Shown here: positions 42,477-49,166 of the stretch, in pieces
Layout: each line of letters begins with the position of its first letter
How positions within the stretch are numbered: the stretch's first letter is position 1
DNA from: Clostridia bacterium
Lineage (GTDB): Bacteria > Bacillota > Clostridia > Christensenellales > Borkfalkiaceae
Reading direction: 5' to 3'
Assembly (NCBI GenBank): GCA_017462735.1
Contig: JAFTQO010000003.1
Coordinates: forward strand, 21,923 to 85,922
DNA: 64,000 bases
Notes under the pieces: generated by a model
The model's input: only the letters and a program-made list of their open reading frames with translations
Told to the model about the DNA's origin: nothing
Database searches by the model: none
Made by a program: the position numbers and the translations under genes

Positions 42477-43171
42477 AGACGGTACTGGTGACGGGCGGCG
42501 TACGAGGTATCGGGCTGTCCGTATGCGAAGGGTTTTTAAAAAAAGGATATCGCGTTTGCACGTGTTACTCTAAGGACGAAAACGGGGCGAAAACCGCCCG
42601 TAAAAAAGGGATAGAAACCTTCCGTGCCGACGTCTCCAAAGAGGCGGACGTCGTCGCTCTTTTTCAGGCGATAGGGAAAGTGGATATTTTGATAAACAAC
42701 GCAGGCGTGTCTTTGTTTAAGCAAATCCAAGACGTGACAGAGGCGGACGTAGACGTCCTCTTTGCCGTCAACGTAAAAGGTGCGATTTTGTGTGCGCGTG
42801 AAGCCGCTAAACAAATGATTGCAAGAAAAGAGGGGCTTATCGTCCAAATTTCTTCCGTTTGGGGAGAAGTGGGCGGCAGTTGCGAGAGTGTGTATTCGGC
42901 GACTAAAGCGGCGTTACTCGGCTTTACCAAGGCGCTTGCTAAAGAGGTGGGATACAGCGGCGTGCGGGTCAATTGTATTTCGCCCGGCGTTATCGATACG
43001 GCGATGAACGCGCGTTTCTCGCAAGAGGAACTGTCTGCTTTGCAAGAAGAAATCCCCGTCGGCAGATTGGGGCAAGGCGAGGACGTAGCAAAAGCGGCGC
43101 TTTATTTAGACGAAGCGACTTACGTAACGGGGATAAACTTGCCCGTCAACGGTGGCTTTTCTATCGTCTAA
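42473..43171 (+). CDS. Short-chain dehydrogenase/reductase (FabG-like)
   Basis: A 232-residue classical SDR: cofactor loop TGGVRGIGLSV, NNAGVS near residue 78, a catalytic Ser in ISSVWGEVG, and the active-site YSATKAALLGF (Tyr-x3-Lys). The best overall match is to 3-oxoacyl-ACP reductases (FabG), but other SDR substrates are possible. The coupling to aroK (4-bp overlap) makes it the last gene of the block; a role in aromatic metabolism cannot be shown. A convergent gene begins 2 bp after its stop. Confidence 0.85.
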   Translation: MKTVLVTGGVRGIGLSVCEGFLKKGYRVCTCYSKDENGAKTARKKGIETFRADVSKEADVVALFQAIGKVDILINNAGVSLFKQIQDVTEADVDVLFAVNVKGAILCAREAAKQMIARKEGLIVQISSVWGEVGGSCESVYSATKAALLGFTKALAKEVGYSGVRVNCISPGVIDTAMNARFSQEELSALQEEIPVGRLGQGEDVAKAALYLDEATYVTGINLPVNGGFSIV

Positions 43172-43172
43172 G

Positions 43173-43469
43173 TCAGCGCTTTTTAAAGTAATTTTCAAGA
43201 CATTGTTGGATAAATTCGTCCGCAATCCCACTCGTTTGGGAGGCGGGCGTTTTTTTATCTTCTTCTTGCTTTTTCTCTTCTTTTTTGGGCTGCTCGGGCG
43301 AAGGCTGAGCCGCTGTTTGATTAAAAATGGAGGCAAATTTGGACAGGTCGGTGATGAATTTCAGCATCTCTTGTGAGTTTTTCATCTCTCCCATCAGCGG
43401 CTTTACGCGGGCGAGAAAATCGGGGTTTTGCGAGAGATAATACAGCATCAATAAGACGAAAATTTCCAT
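43173..43469 (-). CDS. Small protein of unknown function with a charged linker
   Basis: A 98-residue protein: N-terminal MEIFVLLMLYYLSQNPDFLARVKPLMGEMKNSQEMLKFITDLSKFASIF (amphipathic or weakly hydrophobic), then a Pro/Glu/Lys/Gln-rich stretch (about 52-75), then a short helical end IADEFIQQCLENYFKKR. I do not recognise a family. It converges with the SDR gene and is divergent from the next small gene. A -10-like TATACT touches its start codon. Confidence 0.55.
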   Translation of the reverse strand: MEIFVLLMLYYLSQNPDFLARVKPLMGEMKNSQEMLKFITDLSKFASIFNQTAAQPSPEQPKKEEKKQEEDKKTPASQTSGIADEFIQQCLENYFKKR

Positions 43470-43543
43470 AGTATAAGGTATGCGGTAGGCACGAAAAATA
43501 GTGCAGGGTGCATATTCTGTAAAAAAGGCAAAAAGGAGTGGCT

Positions 43544-43831
43544 ATGAAAAGTTTTTCTAAGTATACGCAAACCCAGAGGGAAGAAATTCCAAAGTCATAC
43601 ACGCAAGAGGACGACGTAGCAAAACTCACCAAAATGATAGCGGAGGCATACGACGGTAAACCCAGCGCAGACGTCTTAAAATCCATTTTAAAACAGGCGG
43701 AAGCGAGTAAGCGTGCGGGCACCCTGACCAACGCGGATATCGACGCATTTTATGAGCAGTTTTCACCGCTTGTGGACGATAGACAACGAAAAATGCTGCA
43801 AACAGTGGTGGAAAAACTCAAAAGGATTTAA
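43544..43831 (+). CDS. Small soluble protein of unknown function
   Basis: A 95-residue, highly charged, probably all-helical protein (MKSFSKYTQTQREEIPKSYTQEDDVAKLTKMIAEAYDGKPSADVLKSILKQAEASKRAGTLTNADIDAFYEQFSPLVDDRQRKML). No cysteine, signal or membrane segment is seen. ATG 43544 has the RBS AAAAGGAG; an in-frame GTG two codons upstream overlaps that site. It is divergent from the 98-residue gene and has its own terminator. The divergent pair may be functionally linked, but nothing shows this directly. Confidence 0.6.
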   Translation: MKSFSKYTQTQREEIPKSYTQEDDVAKLTKMIAEAYDGKPSADVLKSILKQAEASKRAGTLTNADIDAFYEQFSPLVDDRQRKMLQTVVEKLKRI

Positions 43832-43836
43832 AAAGA

Positions 43837-43861
43837 AAAGCACCTAAAAGGTGCTTTTTTT
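43837..43861 (+). terminator. Terminator
   Basis: AAAGCACC, loop TAAAA, GGTGCTTT, then a T-run. Confidence 0.85.
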
Positions 43862-43870
43862 ATAATCGTC

Positions 43871-43899
43871 TTTACTTTTTTAATTGCCCGTGCTATAAT
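43871..43899 (+). promoter_or_regulatory. Promoter of cupin-PHP pair
   Basis: TTTACT (43871-43876), 17-bp spacer, TATAAT (43894-43899), RBS AAAGGAG before ATG 43920. Confidence 0.7.
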
Positions 43900-43919
43900 A
43901 ATGGCAAAGGAGCACGAAA

Positions 43920-44249
43920 ATGATACTTACGTTTGATAAAATGGAAGAAAAACAATTGCCCAATTTTAAGGGCGGAGAAGGGGTGTTTTGCGCCAATATG
44001 TACGACGATGCGCGGGTAAAAATCTTGCGCGGGAAACTTGTCAAAGGCGCAAGCATAGGCTTGCATCAGCATTCCCCATCTATGGAGATTATTTTTATTC
44101 TGTCGGGTAAGGGCAGGGCTATTTGCGACGGCAAGGAAGAGATCCTTTCGGCGGGCGATTGCCATTATTGTCCCCAGGATAGCGAGCATACGCTGAAAAA
44201 CGAGTGGGACGAAGATTTGTGCTTTTACGCCGTTGTACCTCAGCAATAA
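43920..44249 (+). CDS. Cupin-domain protein
   Basis: A 109-residue single cupin. The metal-binding motif 1, G-x5-HxH-x3,4-E, is visible as GASIGLHQHSPSMEIIFILSGKGR, and motif 2 near DCHYCPQDSEHTL carries a His. The bare domain could bind a small acid or sugar and act as an isomerase or sensor; no substrate can be named. It is followed after 9 bp by a PHP-domain gene, so the two probably act together. Confidence 0.83.
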   Translation: MILTFDKMEEKQLPNFKGGEGVFCANMYDDARVKILRGKLVKGASIGLHQHSPSMEIIFILSGKGRAICDGKEEILSAGDCHYCPQDSEHTLKNEWDEDLCFYAVVPQQ

Positions 44250-44258
44250 GAGGGAAAT

Positions 44259-44945
44259 ATGATTATTGATTTACACGCGCACACGCGTTATTCTTGGTGC
44301 GGCAGGGACGACCCCGCTGAACTTATCGAGGAGATGATAACCCACGGGGTCGAGGTGCTGGGTATTACCGATCACCAAAGAGGGATAGGCGAAGACGTCC
44401 AAGTCTATTGCGATACTATCCGCGGTTTGGCGAAGAAGTACGAGGACAAAATTCGCCTCTTTTGCGGCGTAGAACTTTGTACGTTGCCCGAGTGGCAGCC
44501 AAAGCAGGGCGAAACCTTTGCCGAATACGACTATTGCCTCATAGAAAATTTAGCGGACAAAGAAAGCGTGATGTGTGGCGATTTGCTTGCCTACGTAAAG
44601 GATTATCAATGCCCCGTCGGGATAGCGCACACCGATTTGTTTTCTTTTATAAAAGCGAAAGGTTTGGATGCGCGGCAGTACTTAAAAGGGCTGGCAGATA
44701 GAGGCGTGTTTTGGGAACTCAACGTCAACTACGACAGCATCCACGGCTATCAGGAGCACGCCTACGTCAAAAGGTTTATGGAGAGCGAGTACGAGCAAGC
44801 GCTTGTGAAAGAGTCGGGTCTTGCCGTCAGTATCGGTTTTGACGGGCATAGAAAAGAGGACTATTTGGTGGAAAGGGTGGCGGCAGGTAACGATTTTTTG
44901 CAAAAAACAGGCATCAAAAACGCCGTCGATTTGCTGATAAGATAA
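44259..44945 (+). CDS. PHP-domain hydrolase
   Basis: A 228-residue PHP (polymerase and histidinol phosphatase) domain protein. Metal ligands are visible in DLHAHTRYSWCGRDDP at the N-terminus (HxH), GITDHQRG, GVELCT, a His in GIAHTDLF, and GFDGHRKEDY near the C-terminus. The family includes histidinol phosphatases and other phosphoesterases. No his genes are near, so a general phosphoesterase role is safest. It forms a pair with the cupin gene. Confidence 0.82.
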   Translation: MIIDLHAHTRYSWCGRDDPAELIEEMITHGVEVLGITDHQRGIGEDVQVYCDTIRGLAKKYEDKIRLFCGVELCTLPEWQPKQGETFAEYDYCLIENLADKESVMCGDLLAYVKDYQCPVGIAHTDLFSFIKAKGLDARQYLKGLADRGVFWELNVNYDSIHGYQEHAYVKRFMESEYEQALVKESGLAVSIGFDGHRKEDYLVERVAAGNDFLQKTGIKNAVDLLIR

Positions 44946-44984
44946 AAGAGAAAGGCATACTACATGTTTGCTATAAAGAAAAAT

Positions 44985-45014
44985 AAAAGGATAACGGTTA
45001 TTCGTTATCCTTTT
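44985..45014. terminator. Bidirectional terminator
   Basis: AAAAGGATAACG, loop of six, CGTTATCCTTTT, between the PHP gene and the convergent TM2-like gene. Confidence 0.8.
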
Positions 45015-45035
45015 ATCATATACCTTATGTACCTG

Positions 45036-45266
45036 TCAATCTTTAAAATAACCGATATTGCTGCCTTGCCCTTCGTTGAAAGTAAGGTTGCAAATAGAAG
45101 CAACTAACCCGTAAATTCCAAAAGTAATCATTGAGAGAAAAAAATAAGCGCAAGTTCTAGACTTCCAACCGTTAGGTTTCAAGGTCGTGTGATTGATGAT
45201 GAAACTACCGATGAAGCCGAGTAAAAAGGTCAATAAAAAGCGTGCTATTTTGTTGGTGTCTTGCAT
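45036..45266 (-). CDS. Small TM2-like membrane protein
   Basis: A 76-residue protein with two hydrophobic helices (about 9-25 and 40-62) separated by a short basic loop (TLKPNGWKSRTCA), like TM2-domain proteins. The pattern LLGFIGSFIINH...FFLSMITFGIYGLVASI supports this. The RBS AGGAGG is strong. It shares an operator region with the divergent XRE gene, so that regulator probably controls it. Confidence 0.7.
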   Translation of the reverse strand: MQDTNKIARFLLTFLLGFIGSFIINHTTLKPNGWKSRTCAYFFLSMITFGIYGLVASICNLTFNEGQGSNIGYFKD

Positions 45267-45297
45267 ATAGAATGCCTCCTAAATAAATACTAAACAT

Positions 45298-45353
45298 AGT
45301 ATATCAGGTCTTTTGACCTAAGTCAAGTCTTTTGACCTGAAATTATGTATAAT
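45298..45353. promoter_or_regulatory. Divergent promoters with two operator-like repeats
   Basis: For the TM2-like gene: minus strand TTGACT (plus 45321-45326), 17-bp spacer, TATACT (plus 45298-45303). In that spacer is AGGTC-TTTT-GACCT (45306-45319). A related copy AAGTC-TTTT-GACCT lies at 45325-45338, 19 bp on, next to the XRE -10 (TATAAT 45348-45353). A repressor bound here would block both directions. Confidence 0.65.
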
Positions 45354-45359
45354 TTTTTT

Positions 45360-45560
45360 ATGTGGTATGTAGATATTATTAGACAAATTATGCAAGAAAA
45401 GGGATTTTCTCAGCAAGCGTTTGCGGATGTGTTAGGGATAAACCAAACGACTGTCAGCCAATGGCTTTTGGGAAAGAAGAAACCCGGATATGACAGCATA
45501 TTGTTATTGTATGAAAAATTTGATATAGAGCCAAATTTGCTGTTTGGTATTGAAAAATAG
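45360..45560 (+). CDS. Small XRE-family regulator
   Basis: A 66-residue Cro/C1 protein (MWYVDIIRQIMQEKGFSQQAFADVLGINQTTVSQWLLGKKKPGYDSILLLYEKFDIEPNLLFGIEK). The HTH SQQAFADVLGINQTTVSQW is clear. The ATG at 45360 lies 6 nt after a TATAAT; an ATG at 45345 overlaps that -10 box and is rejected. It is likely autoregulated through the AGGTC-N4-GACCT sites. Confidence 0.78.
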   Translation: MWYVDIIRQIMQEKGFSQQAFADVLGINQTTVSQWLLGKKKPGYDSILLLYEKFDIEPNLLFGIEK

Positions 45561-45602
45561 TAGTTGATTTCTGGAAAAGAATGCTATTATTACAAAAATA
45601 AA

Positions 45603-45633
45603 AAAGCGCCTATGGTAAGGCGCTTTACTTTTT
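45603..45633 (-). terminator. Terminator of GtrA gene
   Basis: AAAGCGCC, eight-base loop, GGCGCTTT, with a T-run on the minus strand. It can also stop the XRE transcript. Confidence 0.75.
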
Positions 45634-46079
45634 TAATTGGAGTTTTCACTTTCTTTGGCGGGTTCGTTGTCAGTTTCTTTTTTCACCGCCGTATCGCAGG
45701 AATTTCGATAGACGAAGAAGCGAGTGTAGAGATACTCCAAGACGAAGTTGGCAATCATAGTGACGGCAAGGACGATATACTCGTTGACGCCGCTATTTTC
45801 AGCGAGGTTGCCGAGGATAGTGGACACGGGCGTGAACACAACGTAGAACAAGAAGACTAGCAGCATTGCGAGCGCTACATTGTTCGCCGCCTTAAAGGTC
45901 ACTTTTCTATTGATGGTAAAATTCCACAGGATAGAGGCGACCAAACTCGTGATATAACTCACCCAATAGTCGACGTTGAGTAGTTCGTTCATCAGGGTAA
46001 ATAAGCCGATTTGGATAACGCCGGCGCTGATAGACAGCAGGGTAAATTTTACGGCACGGATCACTTCTTTATTTGCCAT
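45633..46079 (-). CDS. GtrA family membrane protein
   Basis: A 148-residue protein with four hydrophobic helices, matching the GtrA family of small membrane proteins implicated in moving polyprenyl-linked sugars. The core FTLLSISAGVIQIGLFTLMNELL and the motif SILWNFTINRKVTF (W-[NA]-[FY]-x3-R-x-[FWV]-[VT]-F) are diagnostic. The C-terminal tail is hydrophilic and rich in Glu and Asn. ATG 46079 with RBS AAGGCGG is chosen over an upstream start at 46133 that lies after a good -10 but lacks the family N-terminus. Confidence 0.83.
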   Translation of the reverse strand: MANKEVIRAVKFTLLSISAGVIQIGLFTLMNELLNVDYWVSYITSLVASILWNFTINRKVTFKAANNVALAMLLVFLFYVVFTPVSTILGNLAENSGVNEYIVLAVTMIANFVLEYLYTRFFVYRNSCDTAVKKETDNEPAKESENSN

Positions 46080-46110
46080 GGCACACCGCCTTTTCATAAG
46101 TATTTCCTTA

Positions 46111-46140
46111 ATTATAGCACAAATATTCCTCAAAAGTCAA
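46111..46140 (-). promoter_or_regulatory. Promoter of GtrA gene
   Basis: Minus strand TTGACT (plus 46135-46140), 18-bp spacer, TATAAT (plus 46111-46116). Confidence 0.65.
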
Positions 46141-46177
46141 CGCTCGTAAAGAAAAAGATAAAAGGCGTCCTAAGGTC

Positions 46178-46206
46178 TTGAAAAAGGGGCGAGGTTGTGG
46201 TATAAT
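46178..46206 (+). promoter_or_regulatory. Leaderless-type promoter of alpha/beta hydrolase gene
   Basis: TTGAAA (46178-46183), 17-bp spacer, TATAAT (46201-46206), 6 nt, ATG 46213. This is the clearest case of the class in the window. Confidence 0.7.
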
Positions 46207-46212
46207 CTTGAT

Positions 46213-47157
46213 ATGGGACTGATTATAGCAGGTACAATTATCATAGCGTTGACGGCGTTATTGTTGCTTTTTACGTACGTCACGTACCGTATGGCATTTT
46301 ATTCGCCTAAAAAGCGTAAAGAAAATATTTACGATTTTCCCGACGGGTCGGACTTTGCCTCGGCGAAGGACACGATGACGAAATGGATTGACGAGTTGAA
46401 GGAGTTGCCCTACGAAGAGGTGGAGATTATTTCCTTTGACGGCTTAAAGTTGCGGGGTAGATATTACCACGTCCAAGACGGCGCTCCTATCCATATCCAG
46501 TTTCACGGCTACCGTGGTACGGCGTTTCGCGATTTATGCGGCGGACATAAAATGGCAAGAGAGAACGGGTTCAACTCTATTTTAGTTGACCAACGCGCGC
46601 ACGGGAAAAGCGAGGGCTCGACCATTTCGTTTGGGATAAACGAGCGCTACGATTGCCTCGCTTGGGTAAGATATGCCGTGGGCAGGTTTGGGGAGAGTGT
46701 TAAAATTTATCTTTCGGGCGTTTCTATGGGCGCTACGACGGTGTTGATGGCGTCCGCTTTGGACTTGCCTGACAACGTCAAAGGGATCTTCGCCGATTGT
46801 CCTTTTTCTTCGCCCGAGGCAATTATCAAAAAGACGATTAAAGAAATGGGCTTCCCGCCCAAACTCGCCTTTCCCTTTTTGGCGTTGGGCGCAAGACTGT
46901 TTGGTAAGTTCAACGTAAAAGCCGCGACGGCGAAAGAGGCGGTAAAAGACGCGCGCGTGCCTATTTTACTGTTGCACGGCGATGCGGATACCATCGTTCC
47001 TTGTCAAATGAGTTGGGAAATATACGAAAGCAATCCTGAAAAAATTGCCTTTGAGATTTTCCCTGAGGCGGGGCACGCCATGAGTTACGTCGTCGACAAC
47101 GAAAGATACGTCGGGCTCGTCCGCGAGTTTTTCAAAAAGACCAACAAAACGGAATAA
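46213..47157 (+). CDS. Alpha/beta hydrolase, membrane-anchored
   Basis: A 314-residue alpha/beta-hydrolase. An N-terminal hydrophobic segment (MGLIIAGTIIIALTALLLLFTYV) is a likely membrane anchor. The hydrolase core shows HGYRGTAFRD (oxyanion region), DQRAHGKSEG, and the nucleophile elbow GVSMGATT. The acid Asp is in LHGDADTIVP and the His in EAGHAMSY near the C-terminus. Similar Firmicute proteins are annotated as BAAT/dienelactone-type esterases of unknown substrate. A TTG further upstream (46195) falls in the promoter and is rejected. The gene is probably leaderless. Confidence 0.85.
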   Translation: MGLIIAGTIIIALTALLLLFTYVTYRMAFYSPKKRKENIYDFPDGSDFASAKDTMTKWIDELKELPYEEVEIISFDGLKLRGRYYHVQDGAPIHIQFHGYRGTAFRDLCGGHKMARENGFNSILVDQRAHGKSEGSTISFGINERYDCLAWVRYAVGRFGESVKIYLSGVSMGATTVLMASALDLPDNVKGIFADCPFSSPEAIIKKTIKEMGFPPKLAFPFLALGARLFGKFNVKAATAKEAVKDARVPILLLHGDADTIVPCQMSWEIYESNPEKIAFEIFPEAGHAMSYVVDNERYVGLVREFFKKTNKTE

Positions 47158-47159
47158 CA

Positions 47160-47191
47160 AAAAGGCTGTGGAAAAACCACGGCCTTTTTTT
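47160..47191 (+). terminator. Terminator
   Basis: AAAGGC-T-GTGG, loop AAAAA, CCAC-G-GCCTTT, then a T-run. Confidence 0.8.
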
Positions 47192-47209
47192 GGCGAAATA
47201 TATGCAATC

Positions 47210-47413
47210 TTAATTTTCTAATCCCATTAGATAATCAATGGTGACGCCAAAGTATTGGGCGAGGACTACCAGTTGAGACCCCTTTACGTCTGCTTGGCAG
47301 TTTTCCCATCGGCAAATGGATGCGACGCCGATTTTCGTTGCTTGGCTTAATTGTTGTATAGACAGTCCTTTTTCTATGCGAAGTTCTTTTAGTCTTTCTG
47401 CAAATATTTTCAT
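47210..47413 (-). CDS. Small XRE-family regulator
   Basis: A 67-residue Cro/C1 protein, KIFAERLKELRIEKGLSIQQLSQATKIGVASICRWENCQADVKGSQLVVLAQYFGVTIDYLMG. It resembles the many short Firmicute repressors ending in TIDYLMG. It faces the next XRE-like gene over a region with three ATTCC-N6-GGAAT palindromes and is likely the protein that binds them. Confidence 0.8.
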   Translation of the reverse strand: MKIFAERLKELRIEKGLSIQQLSQATKIGVASICRWENCQADVKGSQLVVLAQYFGVTIDYLMGLEN

Positions 47414-47435
47414 AATAAGAATTCCTTTTTTCTTT

Positions 47436-47509
47436 ATTATATTCCATTTCAGGAATAAAAATGCTTGACATTCCTAAACAGGAATGGTATTATATTCCCA
47501 AAAAGGAAT
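47436..47509. promoter_or_regulatory. Divergent promoters with three ATTCC-N6-GGAAT operators
   Basis: Identical half-sites with 6-bp centres lie at 47441-47456, 47470-47485 and 47494-47509. The rightward promoter is TTGACA (47465-47470), 17-bp spacer, TATTAT (47488-47493), with the middle operator lying over the -35/spacer and the third at the start site. The leftward -10 (TATAAT, plus 47436-47441) abuts the first operator. This is a compact repressor-controlled switch. Confidence 0.78.
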
Positions 47510-47519
47510 GTTTATAAAT

Positions 47520-47729
47520 ATGAAAAACGAAATTAAGATAGAACTTATTAAAAATTTTATGGAAGACAACAACCTGTCAAAAAATAGATTTTGTGAGATG
47601 TGTAAAATTAGTTTAGATAGTTATCAAAAGATTATGAGGAACGATTTTGATTTTAGCATAAGAGTATTGTTTAGAGTTGCAAAAATACTTGGTGTGGAAG
47701 TTTTTGAAATGTTTAGTTGGAAGTGTTGA
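47520..47729 (+). CDS. Small HTH protein, XRE-like
   Basis: A 69-residue AT-rich-coded protein, MKNEIKIELIKNFMEDNNLSKNRFCEMCKISLDSYQKIMRNDFDFSIRVLFRVAKILGVEVFEMFSW. The pattern LSKNRFCEMCKISLDSYQKI is a divergent helix-turn-helix of the XRE group. ATG 47520 is used; an in-frame ATG at 47508 lies within the third operator. It is the partner of the leftward XRE gene. Confidence 0.7.
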   Translation: MKNEIKIELIKNFMEDNNLSKNRFCEMCKISLDSYQKIMRNDFDFSIRVLFRVAKILGVEVFEMFSWKC

Positions 47730-47737
47730 GGTGGTAG

Positions 47738-47774
47738 GGTGGACAATCAGGGACTCTCGCCTTTAGCGGCGCGC
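47738..47774. repeat. tRNA-end-like repeat, module 1 (left copy)
   Basis: Begins with GGTGGACAATCAGGGACTC, 18 of 19 bases identical to the 3' end of tRNA-Lys(CTT) at 55161-55179, followed by a tail with CGCC/GGCG hairpin arms. It matches 54955-54991 at 35 of 37 positions. Confidence 0.75.
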
Positions 47775-47798
47775 TTCACACACAGGGGTAGGGATATA

Positions 47799-47841
47799 GG
47801 ACGATCAGGGGGCTTGGTGCTATGCACCAAAGAAAAAAGTC
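47799..47841. repeat. tRNA-end-like repeat, module 2 (left copy)
   Basis: 43 bp starting GGACGATCAGGGG and containing a hairpin CTTGGTGC-TAT-GCACCAAAG, then AAAAAAGTC. It matches 54912-54954 at 39 of 43 positions; three of the four differences are the hairpin loop. Confidence 0.75.
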
Positions 47842-47906
47842 TCGCGCAAAAGACGCTCGCATTTTTCCGCGCCCTACGGGTTCTCGTCCCTGTCCATTTA
47901 CGCAAG

Positions 47907-47938
47907 AAAAAAGCACCCCCGCAAAAGGTGCTTTTTTT
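47907..47938 (+). terminator. Terminator
   Basis: AAAAGCACC, loop, GGTGCTTTTTTT. Confidence 0.8.
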
Positions 47939-48130
47939 CTTGGTGGAGTACTATCAATCTAAATCGAACACTTTTGGACGTACAAAAAATCCCACCCAAA
48001 GTGGGGCTAAATTTTAAGATGCATGATACTCACCCCGATGGATTTGTGTTGAAAGAGAAAACTTCTTTGTTTCTTATTAGGCTTTCATAAATATAAATTT
48101 ATTGTATAAAGGGACGTACGTCCTTTTTTT

Positions 48131-48148
48131 CTTTACAAAAACTTTACG
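48131..48148 (+). promoter_or_regulatory. Candidate Pho box before pstS
   Basis: CTTTACA-AAAA-CTTTACG: two 7-bp direct repeats in the 11-bp phase bound by PhoB/PhoP. The pstS -10 (TATAAT 48192-48197) has no good -35, as expected for an activated promoter, though the box is somewhat far upstream (about 50 bp). Confidence 0.5.
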
Positions 48149-48191
48149 TTTCATAGACGAAAAGGTGATAGTTGTGCGTATTTTTTCGCAG

Positions 48192-48197
48192 TATAAT
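48192..48197 (+). promoter_or_regulatory. -10 box of the pst-pho operon
   Basis: TATAAT; the position 17 bp upstream (TAGTTG) is not a -35 consensus. Confidence 0.55.
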
Positions 48198-48229
48198 AAG
48201 TGTACGAATTCAAAAGGAGAAACAATCAA

Positions 48230-49165
48230 ATGAAAAAACTTTTTACAATTTTTCTTTCTGGCATCCTTATGATTGGTGGCGTCGTTGGTCTTGCCGCTTG
48301 TAGTGGAGAAAAGAACATCACGGTTGTCGCTCGTGAACAAGGCAGCGGAACGCGCGAAGCGTTCGACAAAGTCGTAACTGACGGGAACGGCAACTATCTT
48401 GAAATGAAGGTTGAAGGCAAAAAGGTATATAAAACCACGTCAAACGCCGACATTCAAAAAGAAACGGGCAACGTTATGAGCAAGGTTGCAAGCGATAAAA
48501 ACGCAATCGGTTATATCTCGCTCGGCTCGGTAAACGACACGATTAAGGTTGTCAACGTCAACGGCGTTGCGCCGTCTGCGCAAACCGTTTTGGATGGAAG
48601 TTATGAAATTCAAAGACCTTTCGTGGTGATGACGAGCGCTAACGTAGCGCTTACGGACGTTGCGGCAGACTTTTTACTCTATTTGAAAAGCGATTTGGTA
48701 GAAGAACACGCAAGCGAAGCGGGCTGTATTTATCTTGCCGATCCTGCAAAAAGAGCCAACGAAGGCGAAGTGGAAATTCCCGTAGTGGAATACGAAGTAA
48801 AATCTTCTCTTCCTTCAGGTGGAAAAATCGTTGTGAACGGCTCTACCTCTATGGAAAAGTTTATCAAAAAGGCAATGAGCGGCTACGCATCCCTTTACGG
48901 CAGAACGGCTGATCAACTTTTCACCCTTGACTTGCAAGGCTCGTCCGTAGGTAAAATCGCAGTTCAAAACGATAGAAACGGCAACGTAATCGGGCTTTCT
49001 TCCGCAAGCGTAAAAGAAGACGGTATCAACAGTTTCAACGTATGCCTTGACGCTGTGGCAGTAATCTTAAATAAGGCAAACGAAAACGTAAACAATCTTA
49101 CGATTGCACAACTTTACGATATATTCAGCGGCAAAATTACGAAGTTCAGCGAAATTGTAGGTTAA
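48230..49165 (+). CDS. pstS: Phosphate-binding lipoprotein PstS
   Basis: A 311-residue extracytoplasmic binding protein for the Pst phosphate importer. It has a lipoprotein signal (MKKLFTIFLSGILMIGGVVGLAACSG, lipobox LAAC). The phosphate-binding loop EQGSGTREAF follows, as in PstS, then a second lobe with VVNGSTSMEKFIKKAMSGY. RBS AAAGGAG. The gene starts an operon with its permease, ATPase, PhoU and a two-component pair. Confidence 0.93.
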   Translation: MKKLFTIFLSGILMIGGVVGLAACSGEKNITVVAREQGSGTREAFDKVVTDGNGNYLEMKVEGKKVYKTTSNADIQKETGNVMSKVASDKNAIGYISLGSVNDTIKVVNVNGVAPSAQTVLDGSYEIQRPFVVMTSANVALTDVAADFLLYLKSDLVEEHASEAGCIYLADPAKRANEGEVEIPVVEYEVKSSLPSGGKIVVNGSTSMEKFIKKAMSGYASLYGRTADQLFTLDLQGSSVGKIAVQNDRNGNVIGLSSASVKEDGINSFNVCLDAVAVILNKANENVNNLTIAQLYDIFSGKITKFSEIVG

Positions 49166-49166
49166 T

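Larger units (their letters stand above)
47730..48229. other. 500-bp intergenic region before the pst operon
   Basis: No convincing gene. It holds the two tRNA-end-like modules, a terminator (47907-47938), a second short palindrome with a T-run (GGACGTACGTCC then T7 near 48111-48130), and the pst regulatory region. The frame open from 47739 to 48017 crosses all of these repeats and is not coding. Confidence 0.7.

Noticed and set aside
45564-45860. Open frame of 98 codons after the small XRE gene
   Set aside because: It is antisense to the GtrA gene and passes through that gene's terminator.
47739-48017. Open frame of 92 codons after the XRE-like gene
   Set aside because: It runs through two tRNA-end-like repeats and a terminator, has no RBS, and its product resembles no family.
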